From assembly GCA_014871385.1 (NCBI GenBank), contig CM026429.1, positions 2,268,554 to 2,332,553 on the forward strand: a stretch of DNA of 64,000 nucleotides, in the 5' to 3' direction. The notes beneath the pieces are model-generated. The model searched no databases and was not told where the DNA came from. It saw only the letters and a program-made list of their open reading frames with translations. Positions 49,641-62,464 of this stretch are shown piece by piece (within the stretch, counting starts at the first letter, position 1; every line of letters starts with the position of its first letter). The position numbers were made by a program, and so were the translations under genes. The stretch comes from Ceratodon purpureus. Lineage: Eukaryota > Streptophyta > Bryopsida > Pseudoditrichales > Ditrichaceae.

Positions 49641-50462
49641 CCCCTAAACGGCCAAGGGTGTTTTTCATCAAAACTGCCTGAAAACAGCCCCTCTTCAAAG
49701 CAATGTGGATTTTGCAAAGTTGAGGTCTTAATTAGTACATCTAACTGTAAGATCTTGTAGCTAACTTCTATGTCTACATGTCCACCAAATTTTACACACT
49801 CATTCCTCACCCATTGCAAGATCATAAGGTTCAAAGTTAAAAAAACAAGTTTTGTTTCCCTGCGCAAAAAGGGATCAGCAAAGTTTTGAAGGCCCAAAAA
49901 ATCATTTTTTTGTATTATGGATTTTGGGGATTTTGATGCACTTCAAAGAAGACCGTGTTAAAAAAATTATATTCCAAAAAGTTGTGGAAGGTTGCCAAAA
50001 CAATCATTTTCCGCTAGGGGGTATACTGAAATTCACAAACAAAGGCCGTTTTTTGACAATAAACATAGCACATGAAAAAAAATTGGATTTAAAATCCGAA
50101 CGGTGAGAACATGCTCTACTTCCTTCTCTATACATAGAAATTCTTATTTTTGAAAAATATCAAAATCTGAAATTTTGGTGGAATTTCAAAGTTTCGTCTT
50201 TAGGTAGATTTCGGCAGTTTTGGGCAGAAATTGCTGCATTCATAGTGGCTGAGAGCCTGCCCGTGGAAGGGCATTTTATGTTCAAAGGAGCATAACTTTT
50301 TCTCACTTCATCCAAAAAATAAATAAAAAAATATATCCCCATAAACCTCTTGGAAAAACCTTTTTCCACAAAAAAATTCAAATTTTTTAAAGTAAATTTG
50401 AATTTTTAGGAACCTGCCCAAATTTCAAAAAAGCCCATTCCATGACAATGGCCGTTTAGGGG
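49641..50462. mobile_element. TTAA-family element (copy B)
   Basis: Ends CCCCTAAACGGCC and GGCCGTTTAGGGG are perfect 13-base inverse complements. Flanks are GTAA on the left and ATAG on the right, so the target duplication has decayed or was not exact. The interior matches copy A in reverse orientation and copy C in the same orientation. No transposase. Confidence 0.8.
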
Positions 50463-52138
50463 ATAGAGACTGTCTAGTGGCTTATTTAACACCCTAATAA
50501 AATGCAGAAAAATTTCTTGGTATGGAGAACAATTACAAGTTAAATGAACATGTCAAGTCATCTAATTGGGCAAAACTATCTCCCTTCTCCCCCACCAACA
50601 CTGATGCCCTCTAAGGTTGAGGCACCCAAAGTCGATCGGGTCCCCATAACCAATCAATAGACTTATCCAATTTCGACAAGTTTTCAGATTAAAAATCTTG
50701 GAAGATCTAGAAGAAAGTATGAAGTATGATTGGTAGAAAGGGAATCATATGGAAATATTCTAGTAGTAGTAGAGTGATCAAGTTTTGGTGTCATGGTGGT
50801 GGTTTTAGGTGGCCCTGCATATCGGTTATATATATTAATCAACAAAATGGCTTTAAAAATTCATAATAAATTAAATATTGAAGTAAACATGAAATTTAAA
50901 GTTGCATTATTCCTTAAACCTATTTCCTCTTTAGGGAAAAATCTCCCTCAACTTATACACCTCGAATATCAGTGGAAAATCTCTTAACTGGTCGGTTTTA
51001 GGTGTCTCTACCTTAATACATTCCATAAGAATTAACATTCCACCTTCCGGAGAGCCATGAAGTGGGAGAATGGTAATCCAAGGTAACTTCCACTTGGACA
51101 AAGTAACTCCATTCCTGAGAAAGTAACCCCTTCCCGAGAAAGTAACCCCATATCCTGAGAAAGTAACTTCTCCCCTGACAAAGTAACTCCTTCCCCTAGA
51201 AAGTAACGCCCTCCCTGAGAAAGTAACTCCTTTCCACAGAGTATTCCTCGACTCCCCAACTGCAGATGGAAATGCTGGGCTTGCAGCAGCAGCAGCCGAA
51301 CACCGATCTAACGATGCAGCGCACAAACAAACTCTCCCTCTGTCTTACACAGACTCATGCCCTCGATGCTTGATGCTTGGCTCGGTCGCCCACTCATCCG
51401 GATGCAGGTGCGCCCAGTTTAGGGTTTTGCAGACAGACAAAACACCGAGCTTGCACCAGAGCGCCACTCCGGAGGTGCCGCACCCATGGGGATCAGCCCC
51501 TCCCAATCCTCCTCCATGAGCGTCGATGCTCCCTAGTGTGTGAGAACCCGGAGTGGGAGCCAGGTGGATTGGTTCTGGATCTCTTGTTGCTGCCTCTGGA
51601 TGCTCGCTGTGAATTTGGCGAGGGTTTAGGTGATTGTGGAGTTTTTTCGATTGGTGGATCGAGGTGAGTTTGGTGTCCTTTCTGCGTTTGTTTCCAGCAT
51701 TTTTAGGGGTTGGATTGATTTCTGTGAGGTGGGTTTTGTGAATGTGGGGTGAGAGAGTTTTTTCATTCTTGAGCTCTGTTTTAGGTTAGGTTTTCGATCA
51801 ATGCATGTTGCGATGGTTCTTCTCTTTTGAGACTAGGTTTTGAGGATTGGATGGGTTTTACATTGCATGCTGTTTCTTGGAATGGATGTTAACGAAGGTG
51901 GATTTGAGGTCTTGAATAGAGACATTTGAATTTTGAGTGTCGGGGATTTCGGGACTGGGGGTTGCAGGGGATTGAGGTATGAAGGAAGGAGTGTTGTGGC
52001 TGATTCAGTGATTGAGGAGCGGATGGCGCACGGAGATGAAGGAGATTTAATTAGTGCTGAGGTTTTCATCAGAGTCAGTGCAGAATGTAGACACAATTGA
52101 AAACTGGGAGCAGGGGAGGTAGTGAAGGTGTGGGCACG
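50463..52138. other. Upstream region of the rhomboid-like gene
   Basis: No gene called. From about 51270 the DNA becomes GC-richer and is probably promoter and 5' untranslated region; GGATCGAG followed by GTGAGT at 51656-51670 is a good splice donor for a 5' untranslated intron. A tandem repeat at 51097-51236 is listed separately. Confidence 0.45.
51097..51236. repeat. Degenerate tandem repeat, unit about 20 bp
   Basis: Seven units of the type GAGAAAGTAACYCCTTCCCT with variable spacers lie about 900 bases upstream of the rhomboid-like start. The AGTAAC core is invariant. Confidence 0.85.
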
Positions 52139-52957
52139 ATGGGACGGCCTTTGCTGTACGATATCCTGGAGAGGCCAGCCAGCTCTTGCGCCATCGCCAT
52201 ATGCTCTGCGATATGGTTGCTCATTCAAAGACGAAATGTGGGCTACAGCGACGTTGGGCTGAGCTACGAGTCTGTAGTTTCTCAGGGGCAGCATTGGCGA
52301 ATCATCACGTCGGCATTCTCTCACATTAGCTTCCTTCACTTGGTTTTTAACATGAGCGCTCTCTGGAGCCTCAGCGTCGTCGAGAGCACCAAGGATTATC
52401 ATCTGGGAACGGCTTACTATCTACAGTACTCAATAATATTGGTTCTTCTTTCGGGGTTGATGGTGTTAGGGATGTACCATGTGTTCATCACTCGGTTTAA
52501 GCTGGAGTACTACAGGCGAGTAACAGCCGTCGGGTACTCTTGTGTTGTGTTTGGGTGGATGACTATCCTTGCTGTGAGGCAGCCATCCCTGAAGCTCAAC
52601 TTGTTTGGGTTGCTTTCGCTTCCCATCAGCTTCGCACCATTTGAGTCCCTCATCTTTACATCCATCATTGTACCACAGGCGAGTTTTCTGGGGCACTTGG
52701 CAGGAATAATTGTGGGTTATCTCATCGGTTGGGGCGTAGTGCAAGGGATGACCAACTACTGGGCAGTCACTTTTACATTTTGGATTGCAATCGGGTTTCT
52801 GTGGAGCTTGAGCCGGACTACCTCATATGAGTTTCCATATTTGAAGATTGAGTCTGTGGCAGACCTTGATATGCCAAGCGTTGGTGCTGCCCCTTCCAGT
52901 TCATCTACAAGCTGGTCAGGACCCTCCCATACTTTGCAGGGAAGTGACTTGGTATAG
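52139..52957 (+). CDS. RBL13: Rhomboid-like intramembrane protease, RBL13 type
   Basis: Predicted six- or seven-helix rhomboid of the plant RBL13 subgroup, which may cleave substrates within the membrane. Intronless, 272 residues (Arabidopsis RBL13 is similar). The start is ATG 52139 ([16 protein letters not shown]); the longer frame begins only at a TTG. Seen: a first helix at about 16-29, the L1 and helix-2 signature [20 protein letters not shown] at 52-71, helices at about 95-115 and 127-147, the presumed nucleophile Ser134 in GYSCVVFG, the segment [20 protein letters not shown], and the presumed catalytic His186 in [12 protein letters not shown]. The usual GxSG is GYSC here, as I recall for RBL13 homologues. 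The C-terminal tail is rich in serine. Confidence 0.93.
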   Translation: MGRPLLYDILERPASSCAIAICSAIWLLIQRRNVGYSDVGLSYESVVSQGQHWRIITSAFSHISFLHLVFNMSALWSLSVVESTKDYHLGTAYYLQYSIILVLLSGLMVLGMYHVFITRFKLEYYRRVTAVGYSCVVFGWMTILAVRQPSLKLNLFGLLSLPISFAPFESLIFTSIIVPQASFLGHLAGIIVGYLIGWGVVQGMTNYWAVTFTFWIAIGFLWSLSRTTSYEFPYLKIESVADLDMPSVGAAPSSSSTSWSGPSHTLQGSDLV

Positions 52958-55337
52958 CACTGAGGTTCGTTGTCTAAAGATTAAGCGCATCTTTTAGTCT
53001 TTACTGGTATATATCATTGTATTCACTGGTACACATTTAGAGAGATCATTTGTCTTTCCTTTTTTTCTTGGGTTTTCTCCGTCGTGATTTTAGAAGGTCA
53101 CCAATCGTTGGGTGTCACTATCTTGTTAAACTTTCCCAAAAGCTCGGTGATCACGTTATCGGATTCCCATGAAGCAAGATTTTCGAAGTCATTCTGGTGG
53201 ATTAAAAGCGCTTTGTAGTAGTCCCAGCACCTAAAGCAGGTGCAAAGTAGTCGATCGTGAATGTTCTCAAGCTTTACCTTCAAGACTGGTCTGGGACAGA
53301 GATACGGACCAATTTCTGCTCATTCTGGATATCAATAGCCTACGACTTTTCGGACACGTTAGTGGGATGAGAATGTTTAAGTGATTACGATTCTTGTCCG
53401 CCTAGATTTTTGAGTATTTTCTTAGATATACATTTTTTAGTAGCAACTAGGCACTCCTGCCCTTCTCTTTGGTTGATAATATACCTAGAGTTTTGGCGCA
53501 GTTGTAATATGCAGTTGTAATGTACTTCAATTCAAAACCAAGGCACCCTATTGCGATGCTTACAGGAGTCGAATTTTCGTATTTTTCTGTAATGTCTTTT
53601 GCGTTTATATCTTTACTCACAGCTCGGCCTTTGTGCTCCTTAGTACTAGGTGGAAGAATAATTGAGCAGAACCTATTTCTAAACCCAGACATGAGGATTT
53701 GTTTACAGGTACAAGCCTCAAGCTCGATGCCACTCGGTTCACTTTCCTCTTTACAGTGTGAACGACTTTTTGGTTTTGAAATCCTAAACGACAACATGAA
53801 TCTACCATTTGGATTGTCTACTACTGAAGAGTGGATCGGAGGCCGAGAATATCTACTACGTGTACGTAAGCACTATTGTAAGTTCCTCTGGTCTTTCCTG
53901 ATACCTCCTGCCTCTTTGTAAACTCAACTGGAACCCTTTAATCCCTCTGTTCCTTGAGTAGACTACCACACACCTCCACCTACTTTCCTCTGTAAATATT
54001 TGGCTGCTCCGGAGCCGGTGTCTTTCCCATAGTCCTTGAGAGTCTTTTCCGTGGTCCTTGGGTCTTTCTCAGACCCAAGTAGGAACTTGAAAGCGTGTCC
54101 CAAGAAGTTAGTGTTTGGTTTTCGCGTGGACTGCACTTGTATCGACACATGTCTAGTTTGTTTCTCCACGCGATGGCAGTTGCTAATCCCTCCAGAGCGC
54201 TTTTGGTTGATAATTGACATTGTTTGGCGGATGAAGCCTACGGATACTCATATGGAGGCCCTAGTTTTCGTTCTTGTGCCTGCCCAACCACATGGGTATC
54301 TGGGATTACGAACCGATTCAGCGACAAACAGAAGCAGGTTTTAGTTTTTTCGATGTTCCCATTTGGGGGACAATAAACAATGCCAGAGCTCTAGGCTCTA
54401 GAATTGTGTGATGTTGAGTATCCAACTCACATTTGACGTGTTCAGATGCAGATTTCGCGACTGCACATCTTTTGAGAGCGCACCTACAGGTGCAATTTGT
54501 CATATGCCCTATCCTATGTATAACAAACATTTACACACCGAAATTCACAACGTCCCCAATTACAAATATCTATTCTGTGTTGTGTATTTCGAAATGGAAA
54601 AACTGTTACAGAAATAGCCTCTAACCAGCGAGCAATCAGGGCATGGTGGGTGCCTTGCCCCACTGTTCACTGTCCTTCCCTCTCCCTCTATCCGTATTCC
54701 TGTTCCATGGTGGGGACGTCGCCGCACTGTTGCATTGGCCTGCCGAGCCACACACAAAACACTCCTCCAACACACTTATCCTATCTGCACTCCAACTGAC
54801 CACCCCCCTCCCACACACACACACACACAAAAACTATACACAATCACACAACCAATCACCGTATCAACGCATGAGAGAATGCGTCTCCAACATCCACAAT
54901 GTCGGCTATACACACGCAACGTCGGCGCCAATTCATCATAATATTAACTTATATCTTACGTTCTTTTATATATCCATCACGGATCAGACGAATGATCCGC
55001 GACAAGTTTGTACAGGTAGCCTCATCTAGTCAGAGAGGCATATGTGCACCAGTAGAGAAGGTGGCCACTACCAAATCTCCATTACAGCGTGGCCACCTTC
55101 TCTACTCGTGAACGCGTTTCAATAAACAGAAACGTTGATGATACCTAACTTCGTAATTATGTTGTTCGGCCACAACCCGGGTGGGACCGCGTAATGAATC
55201 ATCGCCATTCCCACCCTCATTCATTTCCGCTAAAACGGTCTCAGACTCATAAACGAATCCGGGCCTAATCTGTGAATTTTGTACAAGTACATTATACGCT
55301 ACCAATTGCACCATGATCGCTACCATGCTCTCCTCAT
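52958..55337. other. Intergenic region between rhomboid-like and F-box genes
   Basis: No recognised gene. Frames up to 133 codons (53520-53921 plus) show no family features. A CA run lies at 54813-54830. A short perfect hairpin is listed separately. Confidence 0.4.
55051..55106. repeat. Perfect 18-bp inverted repeat
   Basis: AGTAGAGAAGGTGGCCAC at 55051-55068 is the exact inverse complement of 55089-55106 around a 20-base loop. It lies downstream of the minus-strand F-box gene, possibly in its 3' untranslated region or just beyond. Confidence 0.85.
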
Positions 55338-56489
55338 CTAGGGCTGAATGTCGACCCGCAAATGAACACTGAACCCACCGTAGGCCGCCATGCTCTTGCT
55401 CTTGCTGCCCGGCGAGCTGGGCAGGATGTGCCAGAACCGCTCCTCCAGATCATACAACCAGCGCTCGCCCGTGGTCACGGAGATGAAACACAACCCCTCC
55501 GAGTCATCATAGCTGCTGTACGCGCACACTTTGAAATGATCCAAAAACTGCTTGCTGGGCCCGAGCGGGACGTCGTCCAGCGGCGTTGTGACTCGTAACC
55601 CATTGCGATCGAGCTCCGAGATTTGAACTCTGTCGGAGCCTTCATACTTCTGCTTCATCACGCGCGAGATCATGAGAATGCGTCCGTGATGCTGCACCAG
55701 GTGGACGTTGCTGTGCATCCCGGGGAGGTGGACGTGGTAGGACTCCCAGATGCCCGTCTCCATGTCGTAGGTCGAGATTCCCGTCTTGCACTGCGTGGCG
55801 CACACCAGCGTGGTGCCCCGCACCACGGCTTGCGTGGGAGTGCGGTCGTAGTACGGGAAGGTGTGGCGCGCGGGGACCGACTCCGTCTCCGTCCACGCCA
55901 TGGATGTGGAGCGGTAGAAGTGCGTAGAATTCCGGTCGTGGTCGATGAGGACGATCTTGTAGGATCGGGTGAAATTGTCCACCACCATGGCCACGAACAC
56001 GGGGAGGTTGTACGCCTTGGAATTCGACTCGCCCCACCGGGGCAGCACGCGGTAAGATCGCGTCGCCGGGTTGCACACGCCCACGACGACCTCCCTATTG
56101 GTGGCGGCCGTGCCCTTGTACGCCACGAAACAGAGCAATCCGCCTCCCACCGACGTGATGTAAAAGTCGCGGAGCGGCAGGCAATCCATCGACATGTTGA
56201 ACCAGTTCTTCGAGATGGGGCAGTAGAGCGAGCTGCTGCGTAGATAGTAGAGCTCCGGACCCTGCTGGAAGAACGAGAACGCTGAAAACGCGGGCTCATT
56301 CACCGTGAGCACGTAGGCCGGGCACTGCACGGTCAAGCTCCGCTGCGAGTTCAGAAACATGGACGTCTGGAGCAGGTAGTTCCATTTCTTGCACACTGAC
56401 CGCATTGGCAGCAGGTATGGCAACGGCAGGCGCGCCAGGATTAGCTCTACCAACGGCTCCGGGAGTGTCCCCCACAGTGCTGGGTCCAT
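55338..56489 (-). CDS. F-box protein with kelch-like C-terminal propeller
   Basis: Substrate-recognition subunit of an SCF ubiquitin ligase, by family. 383 residues from ATG 56489 (MDPALWGTLPEPLVELILAR). The F-box spans about residues 6-47, with LPEPLVELILARLPLPYLLP and the SVCKKWN core. The rest resembles plant F-box/kelch or F-box-associated propellers, with repeated strands such as YITSVGGGLLCFVA, VGVCNPATRSYRVLPRW and ISTYDMETGIWESYH. The frame upstream of the ATG includes TTGGTTGCAG at about 56551, a good acceptor for an intron in the 5' untranslated region. Codon use is GC-rich, unlike the AT-rich F-box gene at 37422, to which it is only distantly similar. The target is unknown. Confidence 0.9.
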   Translation of the reverse strand: MDPALWGTLPEPLVELILARLPLPYLLPMRSVCKKWNYLLQTSMFLNSQRSLTVQCPAYVLTVNEPAFSAFSFFQQGPELYYLRSSSLYCPISKNWFNMSMDCLPLRDFYITSVGGGLLCFVAYKGTAATNREVVVGVCNPATRSYRVLPRWGESNSKAYNLPVFVAMVVDNFTRSYKIVLIDHDRNSTHFYRSTSMAWTETESVPARHTFPYYDRTPTQAVVRGTTLVCATQCKTGISTYDMETGIWESYHVHLPGMHSNVHLVQHHGRILMISRVMKQKYEGSDRVQISELDRNGLRVTTPLDDVPLGPSKQFLDHFKVCAYSSYDDSEGLCFISVTTGERWLYDLEERFWHILPSSPGSKSKSMAAYGGFSVHLRVDIQP

Positions 56490-59400
56490 CCACACATTCT
56501 TGCTCCGTGTGTCGCTCGTCAGAGAAAGACTTGAAAGGTTCACGTTTAACCCTGCAACCAACCAAAACTCCAACAATGAGAATCCACTTCCCACACACAA
56601 CCAAGGAATTCAAGCTCAGAAAACCATCCGCCAAAACTTCCATCGTCATCAAACACAGATGAGTGTCTCATTTCGACATACCAGGCATGGTGGATGACTG
56701 CGGTAGTCACGAGGATAGGTCTTGCAAAGCCCGAGAGGAATGTCAACACCGACGTTTATGAGTCAAGCGAACCACTTTCGAACGATTGCTTTGCAACTCG
56801 GTGAATTGGGGCGAGAGGTTTAGTTTTCTGTGCGAGCTACTTCGACCATCGAATTGATAAAGACGGAGAGAAGACGCCACCCAGCAGCATTCCCAGACCT
56901 TGTCCAAGCTTCTACGATCTCCCAACGCTTCGAATATTGAATGATATATATATCTTACTCGGTAGCTTGAAACCTCTCCCTCCAAACTCCCACAAGCTAG
57001 CTCTCAATGCAACTCACTGCAACTCACCACAACTCAAACAACTCACCACAACTCCCTGCACCCCGGCTTACAGTTCCCCTCTAGCCAATGTCAACGTGGA
57101 CTCCTGTTATGGATCCCGCTTCACTCAAAGTTAAGTAAAACCCACGCAACAACAGAGTATTGGTCGCTCACTACCAAACAATCCAGCCCGCACATGCAAC
57201 ACAACTACCACCCCGGTATAATTCACCAGTCAAACAAACATCAACTCCCACCTTTACCCACACTCTCTGCGCCTTGATCTAGCGCCCTCTGATCAGAGCA
57301 CTGGCATGAATATCTAGCTACAGTTCCAGCACGCTCTCGCCAGCAGTGAGGATATATGTATGTATATAATATGTACGTATGAAAGATCGGCCCAATGCAC
57401 CGGCAGTGCAGTTGCAGGCAGCTGGTGCTCTCAACCGGATGAGCTCCGAGCTGCAGACAGAAGAGAGGGAGCAGGGAGTGGATTACAATGGGATGCAGGT
57501 GGAGGTGGAGATGGAGGAGTGAGGGAGGGAGTGATGAGTGAGGGGAAACAAGAGGGGCGAGGCATGCTTTATAAAGGCAATATTCAAGGCAAGGAGGCTG
57601 GCCAGGGCTGGCTTAGAGTCCATCCGCCATTGCTCAGCCTGACCACTCTAGTCGCTACTAGCATAGCTGCTTAACTTGGTAGGCTTAGCTAGTATTCAAC
57701 CAAGGGATGGATATCTGGAGGAGCCCCTGCGCCTGGCGGAGCCCTGAGCAGGCTGCACATTCACGTGAACTTGCGGGTAAATCCGATTGAAAATTCAACA
57801 TGCTTTCCGAGGATTTTAAATTTTGGAGTATTCCAATTTTTTAATTTTAATTTTACTGTTACTGCCCTCTTTTCTGGGATTGTGAGTGAGGAATGAGTGA
57901 GTCAAATCTGGAACATGTAATTGTTCCAGAATAAATATTGAATAAATAAATAGACGTGTGAAGTACTATGTATGTGTATGCAAGAGATTAGGGGAACTTG
58001 GGAGTGATTGAATGGGAATTTTGTGTTTTTTTTGGTCTTTTGGGTTTCAGATTATGGTTTGTCTGGTGGAGTTGTTTTTTTTCCTGGTTTGTGTGTTATT
58101 TTGGGGAGAGGTTTACCCCTTTTTCCTGGGGGTTTGGGAGTAAGTCAATTCTATGATATGTATGCATGTACTTTGTTCCGGAAATTTTTGGCTGGACCAT
58201 CACTTAAAAGTGCAACCTCAGTTTCCACCTTGTTCCCCGGATTAGCACTGGGGAAGGGGAGACTTCAGCTTTAGCTGAGGGCCCATTCTGCTGGCGGATG
58301 GACAAGAGAGGGCTTCCAGCTTAGCTAAGCGGTTGACGATGAGGGACCGCTGTTGCTGTGGCATGAACACATATCTGTAACTGTATGTCACAGGTGAAAA
58401 GCCGGCTAGCTTCGTCAAAAACTGATGCTAAGCTCAGTCTGTGGCTTGCTGTAGGTTTTCCACTGCTATATTACCAAAATGTTATTATCAGTAGCAGTAA
58501 GTTTAGGCCGTCCAGATGTTTGTATGGCAATGTGGGATTTGTTAGCTCAGTTACTTGTTTGAGTGGTTAAAGTCTATGCTCAACATGGATGTTTGTTCAG
58601 TGTGCCAGAAGTGGTTATCCCAAATTCTCAATGAATCATGTCTGTTGTGTGGCATCTTGACTTCTTATGTTGAAACACACATGCCAGCTTTAGCATCTCT
58701 TTTCCAAGTGAATGGACTGCCTGTGAGTTCATTCAATTTACTTCCACAATTGGGTTCCCTTCCCACATACTTGGTAACTTGTATCAAAGCCTTTGTTTTC
58801 CACTTGGCATCAACCAAAGACATATTTAATAAGCATATGTGAATGGAGCAAGTTAACGGGGAGGAACAGATATTGTCACTTCAAACATTGGTAAGCACAT
58901 ATGCAAATGAAAAATAATCAAAGTTTGAAATATTGATTCTGTGATATTTTAAAAAGTCATTTTTAATATATTAAAGGATCCATTTTAAGAGTGATTAGAT
59001 TTTAAATACAACGAGTTTTGATTTTAGTTAAATTTTTCTCAATGCAAAAATTTATAGAAGTAAAGAGTGCAATATGTAATAGATTGTTTTGGTTATAGAA
59101 AATATGATTCATTGAGTTTAAATATACAAACAAAGCTTTTAGGCTTTAGTAAATAAAATATTTAGACCCCCCTTCTTTCTCTCCATATCCCCTTTCTTCC
59201 TAGCCCTCTTTCTTTACACGTGTCATAGCCAGATATAGATACAAGGTACTAGGTTGAGAGATTGTTTAATGGTCTTTGCCCTCCAAGAAGGACCAGATCC
59301 TTCTGTCTCTCCTTTATCATAGTACCAAGTCTTAAAGTTGATGATGTCCATACACGCAACTGCAAGCAAAACGTTGGAACCACTTAAAGAAGGCCACATC

Positions 59401-59935
59401 ACTACTTGGAAAAGGAATTGGACTCTTTACGGATTGGCACATCACTACATGCAAATAGAATGATGGAGTCTTTAAAACAGATACATCGCTGCATAGAAAT
59501 GAAGTGTTGGATCCTTCAAATTTTGCCACGTTGATGTCTGAATGTAAGTAAAGTGCTCAGATCTCTCATGTTTTGACACGTTGATGTCTGCAAAGAAATT
59601 GCCGATACCACTTTCAAATGGTTACATCGTTACATGCAAATGATGTGCTGAGGAATCAGTCAAGTCATACTTTACCAGCTAGAGTAGTTGGTAGCAAAAG
59701 CTTGATAGTGGAATATAATGTTAGTTAATCATTTATTTCTAAAATATAATCATGAATTTTAATGCATGACATTAGTTGATTAGTTGCCTTGTATGATTAC
59801 AAAGGTAACGAAATAATCATATAGTTACAAGTAGTTTTTATAATTTCAAATAGATTTCATAACTTGTTTTTAAGTGATAAATAAAGCAACACCATTGCAA
59901 ATTGAGCTGTTAACTTGGAGAGAAGCACTAATGGC
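56490..59935. other. Upstream region of the F-box gene and gene-free DNA
   Basis: 56490-57600 is likely promoter and 5' untranslated DNA of the F-box gene, with a CACAACTCA-type short repeat at 57008-57058. A 28-codon frame at 57437-57523 on the plus strand is glutamate-rich and probably chance. Beyond 57700 no gene is recognised. Confidence 0.45.
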
Positions 59936-60035
59936 AAAGGAGTCCTTCCCCTCAAGAAAGTTTGGAGGAATCGGGCACTGTTCCTCCAATTGTGCCCAAT
60001 TCCTCCAATTTTTTCTCAAGGGGAAGGACTCCTTT
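59936..60035. repeat. Near-perfect 43-bp inverted repeat (long hairpin)
   Basis: The arms 59936-59978 and 59992-60035 pair with only a few differences around a 13-base loop. The outer part, AAAGGAGTCCTTCCCCT, is perfectly paired. A transcript would form a stem of about 43 bp. Confidence 0.88.
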
Positions 60036-62464
60036 TCCACTAGTGGAAGATGCTAACATTCTACTTACACAAATTATATTCAAATAATTCTTCGTTTTCC
60101 TAATGGCCTTTCGGTTGTGTGGATGCCTTTTCCTACTAACCAACTGGTGTTTTGGTAACTTTTTCCCACCCTGGGCCTTGCCTGATGAGAGTGTGTATTC
60201 TTTTCCTCTTGCAATTAATTTTGCTTCAAAACAAAACCAAAAAATAAATAAAATAAAATAAAATTAAAATTAAAATTAAAATAAAAATAATGTTCTTTAA
60301 CCGATCCATAGATAATGGATATGGTATAAGTTGCTATGAGTTCACAAACTCCTAGAATTTCCGAATGCATGGAGGATACACACACACATACATGTATGAG
60401 ATTGTAAATACATCTGAACAATAAACATCTGCTTCCAGGCTCTGCTAACATGTCAACAGGACATCCGCTGACATGACAAAAGGACCACTCCGCCAAATCC
60501 GCAAACCCTCAGAACTCACCCGCTCCCTCGTACGAAAAAAAAAGAAGAAGACTCCAACCCCCTCTGAACTGCTCAAACCTCCCCCAACCAAGTCACAGAG
60601 ACAAACTTTGCAGCTCCATAACTGAGTGGGTCCGCAACCCCCAGACGCTAATGATGAGCACCTAACAATCTCTGATCAAACCATCTAATATTGCACAATA
60701 TAAAAAGGCTCCCCTGCTGATCTCCCCCAACTCCCCATTTAGCCGAGCCATAAAACTTTCCAACACAATCACTCAGCTTTATTAAATCAAAACCAGTAGT
60801 TTTCGGACTGTTTTCACTGTTTTCGGAATGCATCTGGACCCACATTATTGTGTAGAATCCTCCAACAAGTGTAGATGAAGCCCATTTTCCGGGACCCACT
60901 TCAATGCGTAACCTGCATCCGAGGGCTGCAATCCGTCCACATGGGTGGAGCTGCAATCCACCTGGCCCTGACACCATTAACTATTTCCTCACCTTGGAGC
61001 TGTGAGTCAACCTTTGGCGGGTCGGCACCGGCCATGAATGGAAGGCTCCATAAAGGCCAGCATTGATGATGCGAGCCGCCCTGCTGCCGTCTGCTTATGC
61101 CAACAGTAAATTAACTTGGATTGGCAAGTCAGGGCATGTGATAGAGGCAAAGCGGAAATCAATTTCGGCCACCATGGTACCTACTAACCATCTTACATTC
61201 CCTTTCTCCCCCTGCTTTTCGTCTTGATGAGCGGCAGGCAGCAGAGAGCGAAGTTATAGATAGAAGGGCATGGGTTAAAATTTGCTGAGACTCGATCTAA
61301 ATCGATCCGAGCTCCGTCCTCATTTGGGTCCTGCATTAAGCTCCGGAAGGCCGTGTTTTGTTGGCTGCTGGATATGCGTAGGTATCTGGAACTTTTCTTT
61401 ATGAGTTTCTGTCCACTTTGAGGCCGGGGTTTATGAAGCGCGGTGCCTTTAATTAAAAAAGAGTGCAGATATGTAAGTTAAGTGCGGCATCATTGGCTGA
61501 ACACAATCCATGTGGCTCCATTTATGTTGAATTTTCATCGACAGTGTGCAGTGTGGAGGTCGCTGGTTGAGGTTTGCTATTGTTTGGGCTCCGGTCTGTC
61601 TGTGTGTTGATGAGACGATTGGTTTTGGCAAGAAAATTGGTGAGTTTCTTCAAGGGTTTGATATCTCATCCTTGTATATTCAGGGCCAGTTTATACTTGG
61701 GGCTGGATTAAACCGGTGGATTAAACAGGTAATTCCGGTGCCTATCCGCATTGAATGCCAAGGTTATTTCGGTGTTTTTGTGTTTGGAGGTCTAAGGAAC
61801 TTAACTACTCCTGTGATTTGCAAAGAGCTCCGAGAGAGGTGGAGAGACCTCACCTATTAGGGTTATAAATGGTGCAGAGTCTGTCCTGCTTTAAATACTC
61901 ATACCCCATGTTTAAGGGCTAGCCCAAATTCTTCAAATTTCAAAACATAGAATAACTTAATTTTTTTTATTTTTAAAATCGGGCCCAATGGCTTTATACT
62001 ACGACTTGACTAAAACTGCGATTTGTATTATGTGTGGCATCCTACGTGGCACTGTTTTGGCGCCAAAATGATTGGGCCTTAGAGATGCAATTGGGACAAG
62101 GTTCCCCTTGGCCTGAACTTCTAACTTTGGTCCAAACTCTGGGTCAAATTGGAGACTTTTTCCAATTATATTAAACAAAATCAATTCGTGTAAAATGTGG
62201 AAAAAATAAAATAAAAAAATAAAAAAAATGCACTCAAATCACCCAAGAGCTTAAATTCTTAATTAATTCTTGACAAATTTGTGTACCTTTTTTATTAGTA
62301 AAATTTTAGAAATTCAAAACTATTGATCTTTGAGATTATAATTTTTTATATCGAAAAATGTGCTCGTATACTAAAGTTGGATAAAAGGACCAATATAAGA
62401 TTAGGATTAAGAATTGAAGGTTGACTTGTCAAACTTTCTCCCCAGATCTCACTTCCCATTTGAG
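60036..62464. other. Gene-free region
   Basis: No recognised gene. A short run of AAAAT/AAATT simple repeats lies at 60238-60290. 60860-61400 is GC-richer and promoter-like but no coding sequence follows in either direction. Confidence 0.4.

Noticed and set aside
55623-56243. Plus-strand frame of 206 codons over the F-box gene
   Set aside because: Antisense shadow; the minus strand has the F-box and propeller motifs.
57437-57523. 28-codon glutamate-rich frame on the plus strand
   Set aside because: Low-complexity GA-rich DNA upstream of the oppositely oriented F-box gene; nothing supports translation.
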